The notes beneath the pieces were generated by a model that was not told the DNA's origin, made no database searches, and saw only the letters and a program-made list of their open reading frames with translations. Position numbers and translations under genes: made by a program. Of a stretch of 49,872 nucleotides of DNA, positions 43,522 through 49,872 are shown piece after piece. Origin of the DNA: Xanthomonas populi (lineage in GTDB: Bacteria > Pseudomonadota > Gammaproteobacteria > Xanthomonadales > Xanthomonadaceae); the NCBI RefSeq assembly GCF_002940065.1, contig NZ_MDEJ01000004.1, forward strand, positions 15,553 to 65,424, read 5' to 3'. Every line of letters starts with the position of its first letter. Position 1 is the stretch's first letter.

Positions 43522-44529
43522 ATGTCGGATCTGACACAGGGCCGTATGGCACGCCGGATCGCGCCAGTCATTTTGCTGGTTGGCCTGGCCGCCTGCTCCA
43601 AGCAGGAAGACAAGGCCGCAACCGCCGCGCCGGCCATCGGCGCAACGCCTGCGGCACCGGCCGCCGCGCCAACGCCAGCCACCGCGGTGTCGCCGCAGGT
43701 GCAGTCGATGGCCGCCGAGCAGCTGCGCGCATCGGCCACCAAGGCGCTGCAGGATAATCGCATGTATGCCCCGGCCGGCGACAACGCGGTGGAGTACTAC
43801 CTGGCGCTGCGTGAGAAGCAGCCCCAGGACGCCACCGTTAACAGCGCGCTGACCGACCTGATGCCGTACACGCTGATCGCCGCCGAACAGGGTATCGGCC
43901 GTGAAAAATTCCCCGAAGCGCAGCGCTTGATCGCGCTGATCGAAAAGGTCGACCCCAAGGCACCGGCGTTGCCGCGCCTGAAAACCGGCCTGAGCGCCGG
44001 TATGCAGACCGCCTTAAACCGCTCCGAGCACGATGCCGAGCAGGCCAAGAAGTTGGTCGAAGACAAGGCCAAGCAAGCCGCCGAGCAGAAGCGTCTGGCC
44101 GAGCAGCAGACCCGCGAGGCGACCGCTGCGCAGCAGATCGCCGCGCAACAGGAAGCCGCGCGTCAGCAGAGCGCCGAAGCCGAGCGCCAGGCAGCGGCGC
44201 GTCGTCAGGCCGAACCTCCGGCACCGGCAGCACCGCGTCCGGCACCGGCTGCTGCGGCCGCTGCACCGAGCGCGCAGTCGCTGCGCCCGATCAGTACGCC
44301 GGCACCGCGCTATCCACCTGAAGCGCTACGCGCCGGCACCTCCGGCGAAGTGCTGGTGGAACTCACGGTTGGCACCGACGGCTCGATCACCGCCTCGCGC
44401 ATCCTGCGCGCCAACCCGCCACGCGTGTTCGACCGCGAAGCCCTCAACGCGGTCAAGCGCTGGCGCTTCGAACCAGTGGCCGCACCGGTGACCACGCGGC
44501 GTACGTTGTCGTTCAATCCGGGTGGTTGA
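43522..44529 (+). CDS. TonB-like energy transducer, lipoprotein form
   Basis: This 335-residue protein has a TonB C-terminal domain (ISTPAPRYPPEALRAGTSGE, VLVELTVGTDGSITASRILR, NAVKRWRFEP) that normally contacts the TonB box of outer-membrane receptors. Before it is a long Ala/Gln/Glu helical region, probably coiled coil, at about 170-235 (DAEQAKKLVEDKAKQAAEQK), and a Pro/Ala spacer. Unlike ordinary TonB it lacks a plain N-terminal transmembrane anchor. The start reads as a lipoprotein signal (VILLVGLAACSKQ; lipobox LAAC). AAGGGGG supports the ATG. It follows the receptor/halogenase cluster. No exbB or exbD is nearby. Confidence 0.8.
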   Translation: MSDLTQGRMARRIAPVILLVGLAACSKQEDKAATAAPAIGATPAAPAAAPTPATAVSPQVQSMAAEQLRASATKALQDNRMYAPAGDNAVEYYLALREKQPQDATVNSALTDLMPYTLIAAEQGIGREKFPEAQRLIALIEKVDPKAPALPRLKTGLSAGMQTALNRSEHDAEQAKKLVEDKAKQAAEQKRLAEQQTREATAAQQIAAQQEAARQQSAEAERQAAARRQAEPPAPAAPRPAPAAAAAAPSAQSLRPISTPAPRYPPEALRAGTSGEVLVELTVGTDGSITASRILRANPPRVFDREALNAVKRWRFEPVAAPVTTRRTLSFNPGG

Positions 44530-44593
44530 GTAGGGGGTTGGGCGGTTGAGTAGTTCTGCACGCGGCTGAGTGAGTGCGTGCGATGAAGGAACA

Positions 44594-45787
44594 TCACCCC
44601 GAAATCGCCAACCGCTCGTGGTGATACCGCCGCACCGCCGCGTACCACAACACCGCCGCTACGCCGAAACCAGCCAGCAGATACACCGCCCAGGTCTGCG
44701 CAGTGATCTGCTCGTGGCGAATCACCTTCAACAGCATCTGGTTCTGCGCCAGAAACGGCACCGCGAAGTGCCACAACTGCGTCTTCAGCGGATACGCCAT
44801 CAGCGCATACCCCGGCAGCATCGGCAGCAGCAGCAACCAGGTCATATGCGCCTGCGCTTCCTTCATGCTCTTGGCAGCAGCGGCCAGATAGGTCAGCAGC
44901 GAGGTGCCGACGAACAGCATCGGGACCAGGATGAAGAGCATCTGCAGCATCGGCAAGAAACCGACATTGAGCTGGCGCCCCAGGTTCGAGGTGGACAACT
45001 GCGCACTCAACTTGAAGGCCAGCAGCGTGAGCAACAACGACACCATGCCGATCACGCAGGCGGCAGCGATCTTGCCGCTCACAATCGCGCTGCGTGGCGC
45101 CGGTGTGGCCAGCAACGGCTCCAGCGACTGGCGTTCGCGCTCGCCGGCGGTGGCATCCAGAATCAGCGAGGCGCCGCCCAGAAACGAGGTGATCACCAGC
45201 AGCACCGGCAACAGCATCGCCATCATCTGGCCACGCTTGGCGTCGGCGGTGGCCAGGTCCTGCGCGGCGATTTCCAGCGGCCTGCCGACCTGCGCATCGA
45301 TGCCGCGTGCCAGCAAGCGCAGTGCACCGACCTGTTGACTGTAGGCGCTGAGCGCGGCCTGCAGCCGCATGGCCGGCACGTCGGCCTCGCGCCGCGTGCT
45401 GTCCTTGATGACCTCCACCAAGGCCGGGCGGCCGGCACGCCAATCCTCGGCGTAGCTGGCGCTGATGCGCAGCGCCACATCCACATCCTGGTTGCGAATC
45501 GCAGTCGTCAGATCGGCAGGCGCAGCGACTGCGTTGAGCCCTTGCGCAGCCAGAAAACGCACCAGATTCGGCGCGTTTTCGCGACCGAGCGTGGGGATCT
45601 CCAGCGGCTTGTCGATCTGCGTGCGCACGCGGCTTTCGCTCAGTGCGCCCATGCCCAGAATCAGAATCGGATACAGCAATGGCGACAGCAGCAAGGCCAA
45701 TGCCAGGGTGCGGCGATCGCGGCCGATATCGCGTAACTCCTTGCGCAGCACCGTCCACAGCGTGGACAACAGCGATGTGGTGTTCAT
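44594..45787 (-). CDS. ABC-2 type permease (NatB-like)
   Basis: This 397-residue membrane protein has an N-terminal span (DRRTLALALLLSPLLYPILI), a large extracytoplasmic region at about 50-180 and five further hydrophobic stretches (MMAMLLPVLLVITSFLGGAS; AAACVIGMVSLLLTLLAFKL; FILVPMLFVGTSLLTYLAAA). The motif ATAGERERQSLEPLLATP is typical of ABC-2/NatB-type exporters. It overlaps the ATPase gene by ATGA and forms an exporter with it. NatAB relatives move sodium or drugs, but the cargo here is unknown. Confidence 0.87.
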   Translation of the reverse strand: MNTTSLLSTLWTVLRKELRDIGRDRRTLALALLLSPLLYPILILGMGALSESRVRTQIDKPLEIPTLGRENAPNLVRFLAAQGLNAVAAPADLTTAIRNQDVDVALRISASYAEDWRAGRPALVEVIKDSTRREADVPAMRLQAALSAYSQQVGALRLLARGIDAQVGRPLEIAAQDLATADAKRGQMMAMLLPVLLVITSFLGGASLILDATAGERERQSLEPLLATPAPRSAIVSGKIAAACVIGMVSLLLTLLAFKLSAQLSTSNLGRQLNVGFLPMLQMLFILVPMLFVGTSLLTYLAAAAKSMKEAQAHMTWLLLLPMLPGYALMAYPLKTQLWHFAVPFLAQNQMLLKVIRHEQITAQTWAVYLLAGFGVAAVLWYAAVRRYHHERLAISG

Positions 45788-46530
45788 GCGTGCAGTCCCT
45801 CGTCCGAGCCGATCGCCTTGACGAAGGCGTCTTCCAGATTGTCTTCACCGGTGGCAGCGCGCAGTTCGTCGGCGCTGCCGCAGGCCACCACCGTGCCCTT
45901 GGCAACGATGACGATGCGATCGCACAGCGCCGCTACCTCTTGCATGATGTGGCTGGAAAAAATCACGCAGCGCCCCTCTGCACGCAGGTGCTGCAGAAAG
46001 CCACGCATGGCGCGCGTGGTCATCACGTCCAGCCCGTTGGTGGGTTCGTCCAGGATGACGTTGCGCGGGTCGTGCACCAGCGCGCGCGCAATCGCGGTCT
46101 TGGTGCGCTGGCCCTGGCTGAAACCCTCGGTCTGACGATCGAGAATGTCGTCCATGTCCAACGCGGCCGAGAGCAAGCGTGTGCGCTCGGCAATTAGCGT
46201 GCGCGACATGCCATGCAGCTCACCGAAGTAGGCGATGTTTTCGCGTGCGGTCAGCCGCTTATACACGCCGCGCGCATCCGGCAGCACGCCAAGCGCGCGG
46301 CGTACGGTCACCGGGTCGCGTGCGGCGTCCACGCCATCCACAGTGACGCTGCCCTGGTCGGGCGACATCAGCGTGTAGAGCATGCGCAAGGTGGTGGTCT
46401 TGCCGGCGCCGTTGGGCCCGAGCAACCCGGTGATCTGGCCATCGGCGGCGCTGAAACTCACCCCGTCGACCGCCTTCACCAGCCCGGTCTTGGTATTGAA
46501 CGATTTGTGTAACGTGTCGATGACGATCAT
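45784..46530 (-). CDS. ABC exporter ATPase (NatA-like)
   Basis: This 248-residue ATPase has Walker A LLGPNGAGKTTTLRML, the Q-region LGVLPDARGVYKRLTARENI, signature EGFSQGQRTKTAIARALVHD and Walker B NVILDEPTNGLDVMT, followed by FSSHIMQEVAALCDRI. The FSQGQ signature and RGVYKRLTARENI are typical of the NatA/CcmA-like exporter group. The start is ATG 46530, about 30 bases after the hydrolase stop. The two ABC genes therefore close a run of five minus-strand genes. Confidence 0.9.
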   Translation of the reverse strand: MIVIDTLHKSFNTKTGLVKAVDGVSFSAADGQITGLLGPNGAGKTTTLRMLYTLMSPDQGSVTVDGVDAARDPVTVRRALGVLPDARGVYKRLTARENIAYFGELHGMSRTLIAERTRLLSAALDMDDILDRQTEGFSQGQRTKTAIARALVHDPRNVILDEPTNGLDVMTTRAMRGFLQHLRAEGRCVIFSSHIMQEVAALCDRIVIVAKGTVVACGSADELRAATGEDNLEDAFVKAIGSDEGLHA

Positions 46531-46561
46531 GCGAGCGCCTCCGTGGCGTGGTCGTTGCGGC

Positions 46562-48178
46562 TCATGGTTCCCATCCGTTGAACGAGGTAAACGCGGGCAC
46601 GCTGTTGAGGCTGTCCACGCACCGCGCTTCCAGTGCTTTGGCATCGGTGGTCTGCAAAAACTGGCCCAGCAACTTGGGCATGCGGCCCAGTCGAAACACG
46701 CCATGGCCCTGCCCCGGCGCCACCAGGTGACGGCCGTTGGGCAGGCCTGGCAGCACACGTTCGGCATAGCGCGGTGGCGTCACCGGATCGAGCTCGCCCG
46801 ATAACAACAGCACCGGCACGTTCGATGTGAACGGTGCGGCATCGGCCGCTGGCGCCGGCAGTGCAGGCCAGGCCTTGCAGGGTGCGAAGAACATCTGCGC
46901 CACCGCTGCGCCCAGCAAGGTGGCGTCCTTGCCGGCTGTCGGCGTGTAGCGCCCGGCATCCTCGCTGCACAGTACCGACCACTGCATGGCGCGATTCATT
47001 CGATCGGACATGTCTGATGCGCTCATCTGCGCCAATGCCATCAGCGAGGCGTAACGCCCTGCAGCCGCTTCGTCCAGCACCAGCGGCAGCAGCGAGGCGG
47101 TTTCGGGCGCATACGAGAACCCGAACGCCAGACCCACCACGGTATCGGCAGTCACCTGCTCGTGGTGCAGCTCACCGGTGCGCGGGTCGCGGTAATCCAC
47201 GGCAACCGGCGCCTGACGCAAGCGCTCAACGGCTTGCCGCAGCTGCGTGCGCGTATCCACCGGAAAGCGTTTGGCGCAGGCAGCTTCCTTGCGGCATTGG
47301 CTGGCCTGCAGCGCGATCGCATCTTCGAACGTGCGTGCGAACTCGCCACCGATCACCAGATCATTCGGCGCCACACCATCGAGGACCACACTGCGCGTGT
47401 GCTGCGGATAGCGCGTTGCGTAGTGCTGCGCCACGCGGGTGCCGTAAGAGCCGCCGATCAGATTGATGCTCTGCACACCCAAGGCCGCGCGCACCGCATC
47501 CAGATCGCCGATAGCCTGGCGGGTGGTGAAGTAACGTGGGTCGGCGTCGTTGCGTAACCCTTGCGCGCACTGGCGTGCGTAATCGGTCAGTTGCTCGGCG
47601 GTGGCCGCGCTGCTGTTGTCCAGCGTGAGCGGCTTGCCGGCGGCATCGCGGCACTCCAACGGATGAGACCCGCCGGTACCGCGCTGATCGACCAGAAAGA
47701 TATCGCGCTGCTTGCGGACTTCATGCAGCCCCATGTCCACGATCGCGGCGACCTGCGTGGCCGATTGCCCCGGCCCACCGACGATGAAGAACACCGGATC
47801 CGGTTTGCTGCCCGCACCGGCATCGCTTTCCAGCCAGGCGATCTTCAATTCGATCCTGCGCCCGGTCGGTGCGGCCGGATTTTCCGGCACGCGCAAGCTT
47901 GCGCACTGCGCTTCGATATTGCCGGCCGCGCTGCCGGAACTCAGCGTGCACGGTACAAATTGCAGCGTGCCGTAGCGATTGCCTGCGGCCGTGCCGGTCT
48001 GGGTCTTTGCCGCACGCAGCTGCGTGCGGCTGGGCGCAGCTGCGCCAGCCTTGGTTGAAGCAGCTGCATATTTCGCAGGCGGGTTTTCAGCAGGCGTGTC
48101 TGCGCGCTGACATCCGGCAGCCAGCATCGCGATCAGCAATGCCGCTACCACTGTGGGTTGCTTCACCATGTCCACCAT
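46562..48178 (-). CDS. TAP-like alpha/beta hydrolase lipoprotein
   Basis: This 538-residue hydrolase of the tripeptidyl-aminopeptidase (S33/TAP) type is probably envelope-bound. A lipoprotein signal (VAALLIAMLAAGCQRAD) precedes the catalytic domain with FFIVGGPGQSATQ (oxyanion), FLVDQRGTGGSHPL, the nucleophile in NLIGGSYGTRVAQHYATRYP, the acid in LLLSGELDPVTPPRYAE and the histidine in APGQGHGVFRLG. The C-terminal TAP_C region contains the acid and histidine. ATG 48178 has a Shine-Dalgarno very close; ATG 48169 is an alternative. It probably cleaves peptides or esters in the periplasm. Confidence 0.86.
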   Translation of the reverse strand: MVDMVKQPTVVAALLIAMLAAGCQRADTPAENPPAKYAAASTKAGAAAPSRTQLRAAKTQTGTAAGNRYGTLQFVPCTLSSGSAAGNIEAQCASLRVPENPAAPTGRRIELKIAWLESDAGAGSKPDPVFFIVGGPGQSATQVAAIVDMGLHEVRKQRDIFLVDQRGTGGSHPLECRDAAGKPLTLDNSSAATAEQLTDYARQCAQGLRNDADPRYFTTRQAIGDLDAVRAALGVQSINLIGGSYGTRVAQHYATRYPQHTRSVVLDGVAPNDLVIGGEFARTFEDAIALQASQCRKEAACAKRFPVDTRTQLRQAVERLRQAPVAVDYRDPRTGELHHEQVTADTVVGLAFGFSYAPETASLLPLVLDEAAAGRYASLMALAQMSASDMSDRMNRAMQWSVLCSEDAGRYTPTAGKDATLLGAAVAQMFFAPCKAWPALPAPAADAAPFTSNVPVLLLSGELDPVTPPRYAERVLPGLPNGRHLVAPGQGHGVFRLGRMPKLLGQFLQTTDAKALEARCVDSLNSVPAFTSFNGWEP

Positions 48179-48235
48179 CTCTCCTGGTATTCCCTATCCC
48201 CTGACGCCGCACCCGGTCGGGTGTGACCGGCGCGA

Positions 48236-48436
48236 CTACTGCCCGTCTTCGTAAAGAAAAACGTGCTCGATCGATTCCCCAAACAAACGCGCGATGCGAA
48301 ACGCCAATGGCAGGCTGGGATCGTATTTGCCGGTCTCCAGTGCATTGATGGTCTGCCGCGACACGCCCAGCCGCTCGCCCAGCTCGCCTTGCGACCAGCC
48401 GCTGGCCTCGCGCAATTCGCGCACCCGGCTATTCAT
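48236..48436 (-). CDS. Small Xre-family transcriptional regulator
   Basis: This 66-residue protein is almost only a Cro/C1 helix-turn-helix (VRELREASGWSQGELGERLG, VSRQTINALETGKYDPSLPL) plus a short tail IARLFGESIEHVFLYEDGQ. It matches the compact regulator type that occurs with a small membrane protein. Its ATG overlaps the stop of that membrane gene as ATGA. It may repress its own operon. No operator palindrome was identified with confidence in the region upstream of 49011. Confidence 0.88.
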   Translation of the reverse strand: MNSRVRELREASGWSQGELGERLGVSRQTINALETGKYDPSLPLAFRIARLFGESIEHVFLYEDGQ

Positions 48437-49011
48437 TGAAACCGTGCGTTGATGCGTTTGGTAATGCCGTAGATTGCGCGCAACATCGGAAACACCCACA
48501 ACATCGCCACTGTCGCTGGGATGTCGATCAGCTCGGCGGCCTGCAAAAAACCACCGGTCATATACGCGCCGCTGACCAGTCCGGCGGCAATGGCGATCGA
48601 CTCCGGTTCGATACGTCGTTGCATCTCATCCGAGTCGCGCACGTACCGTGCTACTGCGCGGATCACCAAGGCCACCAGCACGGCCGGCAACAACGTGATC
48701 AATACGCGCGCCCAGTTCGGATCCACGTGGGCAAGCAAATATGTCCAGAACAGCATCACCACCACATACAACAGCATCGGCACGCCGAATTCGCGGTGAT
48801 AGCGCCGGGCCAGTGCGAGGCGCGTGCTGTCGCGCATGCTGCCGCGTGACAGCCAAAACAGCAACGCCAGCAGCAGGCACGAAACGCCCACACCCAGCCC
48901 GGCAACGTAAGCGCTCAGTGGCAGCCGCCGCCAGTGTCCGAGTGCACCCGCTGCGAGCAAGCTCAAACCCAGGCAGAGCGCGACTCGCGCGTTGCGGTTG
49001 TAGCGGGTCAT
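48433..49011 (-). CDS. Multispanning membrane protein paired with Xre regulator
   Basis: This 192-residue protein has about five or six hydrophobic segments (ARVALCLGLSLLAAGALGHW, YVAGLGVGVSCLLLALLFWL, MLLYVVVMLFWTYLLAHVD, VLITLLPAVLVALVIRAV) and a cytoplasmic-type loop YVRDSDEMQRRIEPESIAIA. The DEMQRRI phrase is shared by a family of short membrane proteins next to small Xre regulators. I place the start at ATG 49011, where the hydrophobic pattern begins; an upstream extension to 49155 reads as low-quality sequence. Function is unknown. Confidence 0.7.
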   Translation of the reverse strand: MTRYNRNARVALCLGLSLLAAGALGHWRRLPLSAYVAGLGVGVSCLLLALLFWLSRGSMRDSTRLALARRYHREFGVPMLLYVVVMLFWTYLLAHVDPNWARVLITLLPAVLVALVIRAVARYVRDSDEMQRRIEPESIAIAAGLVSGAYMTGGFLQAAELIDIPATVAMLWVFPMLRAIYGITKRINARFQ

Positions 49012-49268
49012 GCGCCGTGCCTCGCATGCGCTGACGCATGCAATGGCAAGCCATTGATCCCCATCTCGGCACAGCCGCGAAGCAGCCACTGCGCCGACCA
49101 TGCCGGTGTGCAATCCGATTGCCACTGCTGCTGACGCATCCATTTCACCTGTCAAGTCAACTTGATAGGCACGGTGCGCCCGGCGTGGCCAGCTGTCAAG
49201 CCTCCTTTACACGCCAGACGGCGCGCGGTCTGTCGTGATCGCCGACTCAACGTTGGCGTTGTGGGAAT

Positions 49269-49328
49269 ACCCAAAAGGCGCTAGTTCGGTACCCATAAGA
49301 CGCTAGCGCGGCACCCATAAACAGCTAG
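49269..49328. repeat. Three 16-bp motifs at a 22-bp period
   Basis: ACCCAAAAGGCGCTAG (49269), ACCCATAAGACGCTAG (49291) and ACCCATAAACAGCTAG (49313) recur at exactly 22 bp, two helical turns. They share ACCCA-AA and GCTAG. They sit in the 460-base gene-free stretch 49012-49471. They could bind a regulator cooperatively or be iteron-like. The rest of that gap shows nothing I can name. Confidence 0.5.
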
Positions 49329-49471
49329 TAGCGCCAGTTCGGACTCGACAGAGGGCTCGTACCTACCGAGACGTCTATTTGGATGGGCTTTAGGCATCGG
49401 CTAGTCGCGCACTAGCAAATTAGAGCTCCCTGCCATCCGTTTGGCGGATCACTCTTGCGCTTCGCACCGCT

Positions 49472-49872
49472 TTACGCACGCAGGACGGCGCAATGCTCCA
49501 CGTCAACTACTTCTTCGAACTCGAGAAACGAGGAAGGTTTGGATGCCCCCGCTTCGGCGGCCGCCAATTCGCGACTTTTCTCATCCCAAGAATGCTTGAC
49601 TCGCCAGCTCTTGGTGGGGCGGTAGAAGTTGTCTTGTCCTACCTCGATGAAACCCGAGGAGCGCAGATAGGAGCGCAGTCGCGGGTTGTGTACACATTCC
49701 ACCAAAATCGCATCCCAAGGCACAGCGTGGTCAGCCAGATCTATGAAGTCTTTGAACCAGCCCTTTCCGCGTAGCTCCGGCGCGAGAAAGACACTATGGC
49801 CTGTTAACACATACGAAGCCCTTCAACGATCAGGACGAAGCTCAGGAATCCGAGGAACATGACGTCGAGCTT
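49472..49872 (-). pseudogene. GNAT-acetyltransferase-like fragment at window edge
   Basis: From a GTG at 49810 the frame gives LTGHSVFLAPELRGKGWFKD, followed by AILVECVHNPRLRSYLRSSG and GFIEVGQDNFYRPTKSW. This is the layout of GNAT motif A (RGxG) and the C-terminal Asn...GF part. Upstream in another frame, running off the window, is VMFLGFLSFVLIVEGLRMC followed by a stop at 49804-49806. That looks like the preceding beta strands of the same fold. A frameshift near 49805-49812 would join them. The alternative is a short intact 112-residue gene beginning at the GTG. The fold assignment is tentative, and the 5' part lies outside the window. Confidence 0.4.

Noticed and set aside
49269-49328. CRISPR array
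   Set aside because: The repeats are only 16 bp with 6-bp gaps and are imperfect. There are no spacers of 30 or so bases and no cas genes.

Overview
This window looks like the chromosome of a Xanthomonas-type gammaproteobacterium. The DNA is GC-rich, genes are tightly packed with ATGA/GTGA overlaps, and there is a large TonB-dependent receptor next to a SapC / cupin / flavin-dependent halogenase set, which is typical of Xanthomonadales. The genus is inferred from gene content and protein style. I could not run a search, and I do not name a species. Many genes are damaged (IS110 remnant, desaturase, hipA, a TPR gene, a GST, sapC, the halogenase and a GNAT fragment at the right edge), so this is either an IS-rich, decaying lineage or an assembly with some indel errors.

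Layout. 1-5.3 kb: IS110-family transposase remnant, a lone ABC ATPase, a fatty-acid desaturase that has lost its middle, an EF-hand protein, and a two-gene betaine-type ABC importer (ATPase plus a binding-protein/permease fusion). 5.5-9.0 kb: ergothioneine genes, with a class V PLP enzyme diverging from egtB-egtD. 9.1-14.8 kb: hipBA toxin-antitoxin module (toxin frameshifted) with four operator-like palindromes, then a giant indolepyruvate ferredoxin oxidoreductase. 15-28.3 kb: mostly housekeeping and envelope genes (AEC permease, orphan ParA, SixA, YceI, a PLD/cardiolipin-synthase lipoprotein, thioesterase, PlsC, alpha/beta hydrolase), a badly decayed TPR gene, a PEBP protein and a META-domain lipoprotein. 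28.4-35.7 kb: uppP, then the nitrogen-assimilation block glnA, glnB(K), amtB, ntrB, ntrC. 36-44.5 kb: GST pseudogene, TonB-dependent receptor, sapC, cupin, halogenase pseudogene and a TonB-like lipoprotein. 44.6-49.9 kb: NatAB-like ABC exporter, a TAP-like hydrolase, a small Xre regulator with its membrane partner, a 22-bp-period tandem motif and an edge fragment.

How the genes work together. The nitrogen block carries its own control circuit in the DNA. Two GCAC-N7-GTGC sites 31 bp apart lie upstream of a sigma-54 promoter in front of glnA. A third copy sits directly on the ntrB start. An intrinsic terminator after amtB separates ntrBC from amtB. The ergothioneine genes lie beside an OpuC-like importer whose ligand class (betaines) fits ergothioneine, itself a trimethylated histidine betaine. 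The receptor-SapC-cupin-halogenase set is a recurrent uptake/modification neighbourhood, but here its halogenase has an internal stop codon and sapC carries two compensating frameshifts. hipBA keeps an intact antitoxin and elaborate operators, while the toxin is broken by one extra base in a short G run.
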